Below, piece by piece: positions 36,633 through 46,900 of a DNA stretch of 64,000 nucleotides; position 1 is the first letter of the stretch, and the number at the start of each line of letters is the position of its first letter. The DNA is from Polytrichum commune (lineage: Eukaryota; Streptophyta; Polytrichopsida; Polytrichales; Polytrichaceae). The stretch is from the NCBI GenBank assembly GCA_950295325.1, contig OX485806.1, forward strand, positions 53,253,169 to 53,317,168. Reading direction: 5' to 3'. A program made the translations under genes and the position numbers. The notes below the pieces were generated by a model. That model ran no database searches and was not told where the DNA came from. It was given only the letters and a program-made list of their open reading frames with translations.

Positions 36633-37073
36633 ATGGGGCATAGGGAGTGCGTCGACCTCATCTACGAATGCAGGTTTACACCGTCTGCACACAGTCCTAA
36701 ATGTATGTTCCTGTTGTCGGACTCAAACTCTGCATGCCTCAGTCTTATGTGTTCCTACTACGGAAAATCACAAGGACCCCGCATTTTCCTATCATTTGAA
36801 TTGTTGCTCCCATGCCATGTCATTAATGCGGCCAGGTGTGGTATGGAGAATATTCTCCTTAAACAGGGAATAAGGGGAAAATGTCTGAGCACCTTATGAG
36901 GGACGTTGGCCATCCCTACTCTTTTAAACCTCGAGGCAGGGCAGTTTGGGTAGCTCTCCATCTTTGCGTATTCATTCATGAAGAACACACACCCGTTTTT
37001 ACAGGCATTTATTGTGTTGTACTTGAGTCCCAATCGGCTGAGCATACCGGTAGCAACCCCCTCACTAGTCGGT
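36633..37073 (-). pseudogene. Old CACTA transposase (tnp2 family), N-terminal part
   Basis: Minus-strand sequence aligns with residues of the intact tnp2 protein upstream of its PPWLLTKKFF segment: LSRLGLKYN for LMKLGLKHE, ACKNGCVFFMNEYAKMESYPNC for CCPDGHVLYEGINADLEECPTC, KVLRHFPLIPCLRRIFSIPHLAALMTWH for RYFDVIRHLQRMFKCPEVAKHMTWY, and a degraded LGLCADGV for LGLVGDGI. Stops and a shift are present. It is the other half of the remnant at 16840-18520. At 37073 it is cut by the terminal repeat of the giant Ty3 element; no continuation was found beyond 57873. Confidence 0.85.
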
Positions 37074-40000
37074 TGTCGAGGTCACCTTCAAACCCTCAGC
37101 AAACTTAGACGGTGTAACCCGCTGCTGACCGGTTTACATGGACACTACACTTATCTAAATTAACTTTTGAAGGTGTTTCCTCTTGGATAAATCTTTAAGG
37201 AGAAAGTAGCCTAAGCTTTCAAGCTTATGTTCCCCGAAATCCTAATGTCGAGGTTAAGTGTTGTGAATATAAGGAGTGTTTTCGCAATCAATGTAATGGT
37301 ATCAAAACATTCTTCAATTTCATTTCCAATTCTAAATCCTCAATCAAAGTTCACAATCACATTACTTTGAGTGTTTTCCTTAACAATCCATTGCAATGCC
37401 TTTAAGGTGAAAGTTGGCTACTTGATGGTCTTCAAAGTCTTTTATTCTTGAATGATGGTTTGAAGATCTTCTTAATGTCTTCATTCTTCTAAAGTTCCCT
37501 TTTGTCTGGTTTTCCTTTGTATTCTCTACTCATGAGAGTTTAGTTCTTCATTCTTGAATATCTCTAAATTCCTAGGAAGGATCTTCTCTAATCTTCCTAT
37601 TCTCTTGAGTGCTTCGGTCTTGCATTCCTTACGCAATCTTCTTTGTCTTCACGATGAGCTTCGGATTTTGTCAATCTCTTAGCCTCTTCACTTTTGATAT
37701 CTTGACATCTCCTTAGACCCAAAAGGTATCTTAGATCTTGGTTAAAAAAAAAATTCGTTTAAACCTTTAGTCCTCAAAGGGCTTCAAACTTGCGGTCTTG
37801 GCCTCGGGCTTGCGGTCCTCTGGTCCCGAGGGCCCTCAGTCTCCAAATCTTGAAGAAAGCTTTTAATGTCTTCAAGTCTTTTCTTGTAGTCCTTGATTTC
37901 GTAATCTCTTGAAAAGACCTTCAGATCCTAAAGTCTTCTCGGTCCTCCAGTCTCATGGGCCCTCAGTCTTGCGGCCCTTTTAGCTTTCCATGTTCTCCCG
38001 GTCTTCAAAAGTCTTCAATCAAATCTTCAAATACTTCACAGGTCTTGAGACTTCGCTCCTATGGTCTCGTGGTCTCTCAGTACCTCAGGCCCTCAATCTT
38101 CAAGGTACACCCAAAAGGGATCTTCAAATCTCCAAGTCTTCGGATTCGTTATGAATCAATCTTCAAGTCTCGTAACTCGTCGTCCGGTTCCGCGGTCCTC
38201 CAGTCGCGGTCTCCAGTCCGCGGGCCTTCAGTATCGCGGGCTCTCAGTCTAAATTCGGTCTTCAAACCCGAAGGCGTTCGTCTTCGAGTATCTTCAAATG
38301 TCGCTAAGTCTTCGGTCTTCGTCTTCACGCCTTGCGGCCTCGTGGTCCCTCAGCCGCGGGCCTTCAATCGTCTTCAAGTTCGAGGATAATATTTCAATCC
38401 TTTAAGTCTTCAAGCTCGAAAAGATCTTCGATTCCTCAAGTAAAATCGCGAAGCTCCGGTTGTCGTCAAATCGCTCCCGATAATGCTCCAAATAGGTCTT
38501 CGTTAAAACGCTCCCGATAATGCTCCTCTTGACGCTCACGTTGGATTGTTGAAATGAATAATGAGGTGTTATAGGGGCCCGTAGTGCCCCTTTATATAGG
38601 TTTTGAAATCTTATAATTGGTTGAATCGGCGGTTAGGTGTGGCCCCTAATGCCAAATGTCTAATTAGGCTAATTTTAGTCTGAATTAAGGCTGCAGTCTA
38701 AATTTAGGTCTGTCACATCTATTTATAGAAACCACACGTGCTAAATATAGATGTTCATGAGAAGTGGATTGGTTGCAATTCCTTCTAATACCTAGATGTG
38801 CCTAGGTGTGTTCGGTTACCATCCATGAGTCATCCATTCCCAATTTCATCCTTCATTGCTTAGATAGTTAAGGCGGTTAATGTCATCCAAGGGATTTTCA
38901 TCCCTTGGCTTGGATATCTCTAGTTCTTCATCCACACCCTCTAATGAGATCATTGTTAGTGACTACGTGTTCACTAAAACAATTAGGTGTTACTATCCCT
39001 AGTCACTAATGCACTCCCTTCCTACTCAAAAACGGTAACTAGGTACCCTAATTCCTTCTACCTATTAATCCGGCCGTTCCCTAAGTACTAGGATGCGTTC
39101 CCGCCGACCTTGCATCCGTTCCCAGTGCTCTAAGTGTGTTCCCGGGTCACCTCCGTTCTCGGGCGTTCCCGAACCACCTTGGCGAGTTCCCGGTGAGCTC
39201 CCTTGTTCCCGAGCCGTCTTTGGCCACGTGGCCCTTCGTAGGTCGTTCTCCGTAGATACCCAACTCCGTATAACCGGCGTCCAGAGTCCCGGCCACTACT
39301 CGTCCCGGCCTTACGACTCCCCCCAGATACCCGGTTATTACCCCTGGCCTCCCTTGCTGCTTGCTCTCGTAAGCTGCCACCTGGCGTCTCTCGGCCTTCG
39401 CTCCTTCCTCTTTGTCTTCCGCCTGGTCTGTCTTCCGCTTGGGCCCTCAGCTCTCCTGGGCTCTCTTCCCATTCACAGCGCGAAGCTCCGTTCACGATCC
39501 TCTGTGTGCGTGATGCCCCGCTCCGCTACTGCTCCTTCCTTGTTACCCGAATGCTCGGAGGTGCCTTCTGTGGTGTACATTTTACCCCTCCTTCCGGAAA
39601 GAAGCATGTCCTCATGCTTCGTTGCCTCGGTGAGGGTGGTAAGGTTTGGGATCTGAAACCTGCATTCGCGGAATGGTGCCATGGTCGACGGTGCCGAACT
39701 GCCCCTTTGTGATCGTGGTTTGTTGTTCTTCCAGCGTCCGAGTTGCATACTCCTTAAGCTGGGGTATAGTGATGTTGGTTGAGTGCTCTGGGTGATGCTC
39801 CAGCAGCCACTGGTGTCGTCTTACCGCCTCGAAGCAGATCGTGGTGTCTTCTCTCCGCAGGGACTCTCTTGCATGTTGGAATGTTTCCTGGTTGTCGCGT
39901 AAAAGCTTAGCGATTGCAATCTTCTGGCCGTGGGTGTAGGGACGTAATGTGGGGAGAGGCTGGTTGTTGTTATGTTCCTTTGCATATGTTGCCTCGTGTC

Positions 40001-40315
40001 GTGCTAGAGAGGCTATGCTGCGGAGAATGTATCTCCGAATGTAGAAGGGGGGAGATCCCGTTACCACTTCGATAATGCCCAATGGTAACTTGAAATCTCC
40101 CATTGCCCACATGAACGCCAAGGTGTCCTTTGCTCTGGCGTTAGCGTGATCCCACAGCTTTTTGAACTGCGCTTGCTTCAATGTAAGTCCTCTCTTGAGT
40201 ATGGGTAGATCGCTGACCAATAGATCGATTACCCTGTATGTTTGGTAGTACTGCATTATAGATCTAAGGGGTGCAGTGTGTTCTAACAGTTTGGTATAGA
40301 CTTCGGCCCTTGGGT
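37074..40315 (-). repeat. 3' terminal repeat of the giant Ty3 element (shared portion)
   Basis: 3242 bp matching 54632-57873 at an offset of 17558. The only mismatch I noticed is near 37151 (C here, T in the other copy). It contains a TATA box, a block of degenerate CT-rich subrepeats (about 37790-38500) and the last 234 codons of the 926-residue ORF. The outer end begins TGTCGAGG on the plus strand, that is ...CCTCGACA in element sense. Confidence 0.92.
38591..38598 (-). promoter_or_regulatory. LTR TATA box (3' copy)
   Basis: In element sense the sequence reads CTATATAAAGGGGC, a strong TATA box; the second copy is at 56149-56156. Transcription in the 5' LTR would start roughly 30 bp downstream. 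That leaves about 1.5 kb of R-U5 and places the 926-residue ORF in U3. Confidence 0.7.
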
Positions 40316-42392
40316 GAATGCAGGCGTGTGGCAGTGCGAATTGGTCTGTGGGGATGCTTTGATGGAGTTGTTGCTGCAGGTCCTCCTTTTCTTGTTTAAC
40401 TACCTGTAGTTCTTGCTGGAGATCGTTGAGCAATTGGTTAGCCGCTCCCTCCGCGAGCGCATGGCGTTCAGCTCTGTCCAAAGGCTGGTTGGAGTCCTGG
40501 CCGAATTCGGAATCCAGCCTAGGGTTGGAAAGGGCTGCTTTTAATGCCCGATTTTCGGTTCGTAACCCGGTGATTTCTGCTCTCTCTCGTTGCTGAATTC
40601 TTTGTGCCTCCTTTACCTTCCGATCTCGGGTGTCCAAATGGGTTTGAAGTTCCTGGATCTGTTTTTGAAAAAAAGTAATCTTTTTATCCCTGTCCTCCAA
40701 CTGGTGTGACTGGGTCTCTTCCAGCTTGCGATTGTTCGCCAGCATTTCGGAATTTCTGTGGGTAAGGGTCTGGATCTCCTTTCTTGAGCTCTCCATCTCT
40801 TCCTCTTTTTCTGCTAGCTGTTGTTGCAGTTCCGCGGCTTCTTCCCCTTTTGCTTGCAGTTGTTGCATGTACGTCTTCTCCAATTGCTGAAATTTCAATA
40901 AGTCTTCCTGGTCCCTTTGAGTAACTGTTTGAAGTTCAGTCTGCAACCTGGTCGTTTGGTCCTCCCTTTCTGCCAACTGTGTCTGGGTTTCGAAGGAGTT
41001 CTCAATGTAGAGGTCTATAAGCTCCTCCTTGTCGGCCAGCTTCTCTTCCAGTCTTCCGATCTGCAAAACGAGAGAGTTGATGGTCTCTGTCTGTGGGGCT
41101 TCGGACTGGTTCTTCCCTGTTTTTGACCCTTCGTGCAGAATTGCCTCTCTCTGCACTTTGTGGAACTGGCGGTCCACATTACGTATCAAATTTGGTGGGG
41201 CTTTGCTTGTAAGGGTAGTCAGCAGATTTTCCAACCGTCTGTGGGCTTGAGTGATCTGCTGCACAAGGTTGGGTACATCATTCGGAACCTGCCAGGGCTC
41301 CTCAGTCTCGTACACAGTTGATTGGGGCGTGTCGGTTGTTTGAGAGGGCGGGGCTGGGGCAGCTTGTCCTACCTGGGATTTTTCCATCGGAGGCTCCACT
41401 ACCCTGAAGGTGCTTTGAAGTTTTGGAGAAGGTACCGGTGCATCTATGCACCTCTTCTTGTGAGGCTTGGAGGCACTAGAAGGGTTGGTCATATGAAACC
41501 CTGCCTCTGCCTCATGGAGGAGATTCATTACCCCAGCTGCTTTTAGAATTAGTGTGAGGTGAGGCCCAATAGCGGTCCTTTCCACCTTAACCGGGTTTTC
41601 TGAATGTTTTTGGTGGAGTTTCAGAATTTCGTCACGAAGTTCTTGGTGAAATTCTTCCACCCAATCAATGGTGTTGCCATTTAGAGCTGCTAGAATTAAT
41701 TCCGCAAAAGGTATGGAGATGTGGTTGTGTCCTGTTATATTGAGACAAAATAAAGAATTGAGGATTCTGAGAGGCTTCTTGGCACCTGGGTAGGTGCAAT
41801 CCGTCACCCTCACCGTCTCTTGTCCATCTGATGTTGTCCTGGGCGATGGAAATAATTCTGTGAGCTCCCATTGCTTGGTTGAGGCGACCTTTCGGGTTGT
41901 GAACTCAAAAATATCTCGCAATTGAGTTTTCCAGTTGGTTGCTAGTAATGGAATTACCTTGCCTTGCACCGTGGTTGTCATGGTGGATACCTCGAGGTTC
42001 GCCACTGCCTCCCGAACCAAAGCCTCATGCAACACTGTCCATGTAACCCTGTTTACAAAACCATCAAGATTGATTTGTTTGAGGAACTTGGCCTCCTCCA
42101 AGGTGAATTGATGGTGCCTAAGAACTGTATCCACCACGAAAATGTATCTTGCTGGCTGCTCCTCTCCCTGCTTCCTCTTCATTTTATCAGCGAAACCTGA
42201 CTCCTCAATGGTTTTCACTGCTCTGCACAATATCTCTTGGTAAACATGAAATTTGCACGACCTCGGGTACCACTGGGACTTACTCTTGCTCCAACACACG
42301 GAGGTGAAAGCCTGCAGACATGTGTTTTGCAAATCTCTCCAAAACACTCCCTGCTCATTTAATTTCGGCTTGACCTCATATAAGCTCTCCAT
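39612..42392 (-). CDS. 926-residue retrotransposon ORF of unknown function, with coiled coil
   Basis: I do not recognise a firm homologue. The frame is fully open. The N-terminal half (about 1-330) is globular; its order of segments (VREAVANLE...VQGKVIPLL, an ELILAALNG helix, then TAIGPHLTLILKAAGVMN) faintly recalls the plant 'putative transposon protein' domains found in Tat/Athila-type elements. That likeness is unverified. Residues about 330-430 are Pro/Ser-rich. Residues about 440-620 form a long Gln/Glu/Lys coiled coil (QLAEKEEEMESSRKEIQ and similar). The C-terminal 234 residues lie inside the terminal repeat, so they are also present at 57170-57873. It lies downstream of pol and in the same sense, the position of env or accessory ORFs in other Ty3 elements. 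No membrane segment or signal peptide suggests an envelope. Confidence 0.7.
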   Translation of the reverse strand: MESLYEVKPKLNEQGVFWRDLQNTCLQAFTSVCWSKSKSQWYPRSCKFHVYQEILCRAVKTIEESGFADKMKRKQGEEQPARYIFVVDTVLRHHQFTLEEAKFLKQINLDGFVNRVTWTVLHEALVREAVANLEVSTMTTTVQGKVIPLLATNWKTQLRDIFEFTTRKVASTKQWELTELFPSPRTTSDGQETVRVTDCTYPGAKKPLRILNSLFCLNITGHNHISIPFAELILAALNGNTIDWVEEFHQELRDEILKLHQKHSENPVKVERTAIGPHLTLILKAAGVMNLLHEAEAGFHMTNPSSASKPHKKRCIDAPVPSPKLQSTFRVVEPPMEKSQVGQAAPAPPSQTTDTPQSTVYETEEPWQVPNDVPNLVQQITQAHRRLENLLTTLTSKAPPNLIRNVDRQFHKVQREAILHEGSKTGKNQSEAPQTETINSLVLQIGRLEEKLADKEELIDLYIENSFETQTQLAEREDQTTRLQTELQTVTQRDQEDLLKFQQLEKTYMQQLQAKGEEAAELQQQLAEKEEEMESSRKEIQTLTHRNSEMLANNRKLEETQSHQLEDRDKKITFFQKQIQELQTHLDTRDRKVKEAQRIQQRERAEITGLRTENRALKAALSNPRLDSEFGQDSNQPLDRAERHALAEGAANQLLNDLQQELQVVKQEKEDLQQQLHQSIPTDQFALPHACIHPRAEVYTKLLEHTAPLRSIMQYYQTYRVIDLLVSDLPILKRGLTLKQAQFKKLWDHANARAKDTLAFMWAMGDFKLPLGIIEVVTGSPPFYIRRYILRSIASLARHEATYAKEHNNNQPLPTLRPYTHGQKIAIAKLLRDNQETFQHARESLRREDTTICFEAVRRHQWLLEHHPEHSTNITIPQLKEYATRTLEEQQTTITKGQFGTVDHGTIPRMQVSDPKPYHPHRGNEA

Positions 42393-43922
42393 TCTAACCT
42401 CCTTGTTAGCTCTTGCCGAACAATCTGGTAGTTTCCCTAACTTCCTCTACTCTGGTGTGTGTGGGCAACTGCTGCACACAGTGATATTGAGGGGTGGTTT
42501 CTCTGCCGCAACTCACTTGGGCCTTCAGCTGAACTTGGCGGTTGGAGTTCTTGATTAGGGTTTAACAAGCTTCAGCTGGCTTGCCTTCTCTGCATGTGGG
42601 TGGTAGGCCCCACTCTTTGCTGGACTCCTGACTTGGCCAGGTAATACCCTCAACCCAATTTCTATTGTGTAAGTTTAACTTCAATTCACTTACTGACTTT
42701 GTGCAAGTGGTTCTTTGCAGGTACTGTAAGTCCCCTCCTTTACGTGGGATTCCCCACTTCGGTGGGTTGAATCCCCATTTCTTTGGGGCTCACCTTGTGT
42801 GGGCCCCTCCAATGAAATCAAAACTGGATTTTAATCTTCTCCATTATGTTTCCAATTTCTGATGTTTGTGATTGTGTGTATTGTAATTGTGGTCCATTTA
42901 CTAAACATTCATTTATCCCTAGCGCAACTCGCTTCTTCAATAATTTCGGCTTTCATAATAATTCACCCATATTTCATGTGCTCCAGGCTTTATACTTATC
43001 CCTAACACAAAACTAGTTCCTATATCCCTTCAAAATGTGACTCCAATATTCTAACCAATCTTCACCAAAATAAATAAATAAATCACGATCCTTATTGGAC
43101 CAACTTTCATCCATTTACCAAGTTCTCCTCACCCTAATGGTTGAATCTCTTTCAATCATCTAAGTGTTCTGCAATCTATTTGGGGTTTGAAAGTCCTCAT
43201 AGAAGGCTCGCTCACACATCATTCCCTTAAGGCCTTGTAACGTGTACTTCAATTCTTCATCCAATCGCTTTAAAATTCCGTTCGGCTCCAAATCAATCCT
43301 CCTTTAAACAGAGTGTCGTCCATCCATTGATATCTTCTCACTTTCCCAGATTAAGTCCTTTTTCCATAGAAGATAACAATATGAATTCAAACTCGCTTCC
43401 TTTATCCCCTGGTCCTCAAAATTCTATCCGAGCTTCGACCAGATTCTCCTTTTCGCATCCGATCCCATGTCTCATCTAGTCTTCTAGGGGTTAACCCTTC
43501 TTAAAATCGAATAAAAGAGAACATGTCCAAGCCTTGTAGTCATCTAAAGTGGTGTTCCCATTTAGAATACTCAAAAATCCTTATCTCTCTCAAGTTTCTT
43601 CCGTGATTTGTGATTTGTTTCTTCCGTGATGTTAACTTCCTAGAATACGTGCTTTTCCCAATAATGTAACTCATCCATATCATTGTGTCAGTAACTTGTT
43701 GGGAATCTCTTCCCTCCTTAAAGCAACTCCCATTCATCTTTTGGTGATCCTTGGTGGAAAGCGATTATTTTGGCTATGTTTTCCTATGCTTAGGTACTAA
43801 TGACCTTTCTCTTTAATCCTCTCATCCTTAAATTGCGATGAAAGGGCTCTTACTGGCTTACTATTCCAGTGGTCAGTCCTAGGTGAGCCTTTACCTAGAC
43901 TTTATTTATTTTTTTAGAATTT
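42393..43922 (-). other. Non-coding segment between pol and the 926-residue ORF
   Basis: AT-rich, with no domain-bearing frame. If the full LTR begins next to the polypurine tract, this is its outermost U3. A possible TG start is at about 43923 in element sense (TGAAAATTC), but no second copy survives to confirm it. Confidence 0.4.
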
Positions 43923-46900
43923 TCATTTGTGAGTTGGTTCCCCCCCAGCTGGCTCCAAGTCAGGTAAGGCAGGGTAGGCATGGGTTGTATTCCTCATAGG
44001 TGTTGTGGTTCCCAAACTTTCTCCTAAACTTGATAGTAGTTCCCATTGGGATATGGTATGTAGGTTGGTTTCTTTTTCGTCCCTTTGGTCGTGCCTTAGG
44101 GGGTTTAAGGTATCTTTTGGTTGACCACTCTCTTGTTTTGAGGGATGTATGTGGTATACTTCTAGCATTACTCTATGCATTTCCAAATCTTCAGCATCTA
44201 AGATTTCTTGACTTTGGTAAGAAGTGGAACCAATATGTGAAATGATTTCCGTATTTGATTGAGAAGATGGGGTGATGGGAATTGGTGTAGTACTAGTCCC
44301 TTTGTATAAAGGATTTTGTTTTGCTCGTATCTCCGTTTCCAAAAAGTGGCGTGCTAAAATTTGTAAGGCATAAGCCTGAGTTGATTTGGGCTCTTGGTAT
44401 GGTTTTAGCTTGTTCATGTTGACTCGTCCCAAACGGTCCCCTTGTAGGGTGGTAACATCCACTGAACCATTATCATAGACTTGTTGAATTAAATAAGGTC
44501 CTGCCCATCGTATTTTGAACTTGCCCGGCCCGGGTATCTTATGGCGCAAGTGCCACAAGATTCGTTGACCGGGATAAAAACGTGTTTTGGGTGGAGTATT
44601 TTGCTCCCCATCTTCGTTGCTTCGAGAGTTTTGACTTTTCTCCATAGCTTGAGTAAGGTCCTCTTTTAGAGTGTCGTGTTTCTTAGCCTCCTTTTGGAGT
44701 GGCTTGGTTATCCCAAGGTCACAATGTTGACATTGTCTCTTTGCCCGGGGTTTGTCATGTCTTTCCTTTCGTAAGAGTTGCATATGTTTCATGTTTTCTT
44801 CAGCTTCATGTCTGGTCAAATCCATAGTTCTGAGTTGCTCCATTCTCTTTTCTAAAATGGGATGAAACTCTTGACTCCGCTTTTGATAAATATCGGGATG
44901 AAGATAAGCCATAGGTAACAAGGCTTCTGTCCCGAATACTAATGAAAATGGAGTGTGCTTGGTGGTAACCTTATAGGCTGTCCTATAGGCCCAAAGTGCT
45001 GCATGTAACTTGGTGTCCCAATCCGTTCGATTGGCGTTAACCATTTTAGTCAAAGCAATCTTAATTACCTTGTTGGTGCTCTCCGCTTGCCCATTGGCCT
45101 GTGGGTAGTAAGTGGTTGACTTCCGGTGTAAAATCATAAATTCTTGAGTGAGCACCTTGATGGTGTCATTAATAAAATGACTTCCTTGGTCGCTCACAAA
45201 CTCTAATGGACATCCAAATTTCGTAATTATTTCTTCAAAAAGGAATTTGGCTGTGGATTTAGCCGTGTTATCCTTTAAGGCTCTGGCTTCCACCCATTTG
45301 GTGGTGTAGTCCGTAGCCGTGATAATGTACCGATTCTTGGTACCTTTAGCTGGCGGGTTGACCGGGCCAATGAAATCCAAACCCCATTTCTGAAATACCT
45401 CAATGGGCATTGTGGGATGTAAGGGTTGGAGATTGGTTGAGATTTTTGGGCCAACCCTCTGACAGATGTCACATTGGGTGCAGTAAAGATGAACATCTCT
45501 CTTCATGGTGGGCCACCAGTACAAAGCCGTTAAGACCTTGTGTAAGGTGATATTGGCTGAGAAGTGTCCTCCAGCTATCCCCTCATGAGCTTCCGCAATG
45601 ATGGCTGTAGTTATCGGTCCAGCTACGCATATCCTTCGTATACCATCGGGCCCTTCTTTTATCAGAGTCCCGTTGTGGTTTAGCATGTATGGACGACTTC
45701 GTATGGCGATTTGTTGTCGTTGCGTGGTTGAGGCTTCCGTGGTCAGCCTCCCGTGGGTTAAATAATCGATGAAAGGTGTTCTCCAGTCCGGTTCTTCTTT
45801 GTCCTTGATCGTGACAGTTTTGCAGTCAACAACATGCTCCGGGGTTTCATTGGGCCAACAAACTCTACACTTCTTGCATAGATGGTCAATGTCTGGAGGA
45901 ATTGTGGGCCACCAATAAGGCCCTTGGGTGACTTGTAAAATCATTTCATCCATTGAAAGATGAGGGTACCGTTGATTGTGAATGGTTGTCAACCATTCGA
46001 TTCCTCTTTCTTGAGAGATGCACAGTCTCGTTTGCCCATTTGCAAAACTTCGCTTTAACTTTCCTTTCTTTAGAAAGTAATGAGGTAATTCCGTCCGTAA
46101 GGTACCCAACTCTTCATGAAAGGCGAAGTCGCTTAGTTCCATTGGGTTTTTGAGGTATTGAATGATTGGTTCTCTCCAATCATGTGTCTTCTGATTCTGG
46201 AGGAAGATAGTCCCGTAGTTCTCGATTTTAAGGCCTGACGTTGCAGTGATCTGACATGGTTTACATTCGTCAATTAAGTGGTTTATATCTGAAGAAATGG
46301 TGGGCCACCAATACGGGCCTTTGTGTACTTGTGCGAGTACTTCTTTTCTCGTTAGATGCGGTATTTGATATTCATGTATCCTCTTCACCCAATCCTTGGC
46401 GTCTTCTTTGGCCACGCACATCTTAACTTCCCCATTTGGTAATCGATATTTCAACCCATCTTCGGCTATGAAATACGTCTCGGTGTTAAGGCTGAGTAAT
46501 CCCAACTCTTCATGTGTACCAACATGGTTTAACTCCTCAAAGCTCTTTAGTCGTTGTGTGATTGGTTGTCTCCAATCTGGCTTAGGTGTTGGTTTTGGTG
46601 AAGATGAGTTTTGATTTTCCCTGGGGCATTCCTTCGGTGTCTCCGTTCCTCTGCAAGTTTTGCAGTATCTTAAATGGTTGCACACGTCATTTCCCCATGT
46701 CGGCCACCAGTACGCTCCTGTGGCCACGGCCTTCCATGTTTCTATGGCAGCCAAGTGGGGTTCGCTTTCCCCATGTACCTTGGCTAGGTACCTGGGAACT
46801 TGAGTCTCGGGGATACAAACTTGGTTACCTTTTCCTCCTTTGCGTATCCGTTGTAACGTGCCGTTGCTGAACACAAAGTACTTCTGGCTTTGTGTTACCG

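Noticed and set aside
37955-38389. 144-codon plus-strand frame, duplicated at 55513-55947
   Set aside because: It is Ser/Arg-rich translation of degenerate CT-rich subrepeats in the LTR leader, on the strand opposite to the element.
39093-39656. 187-codon plus-strand open frame, repeated at 56651-57214
   Set aside because: Its duplication only reflects the LTR repeat. It is antisense and overlaps the end of the 926-residue ORF; no motif or codon signal supports it.
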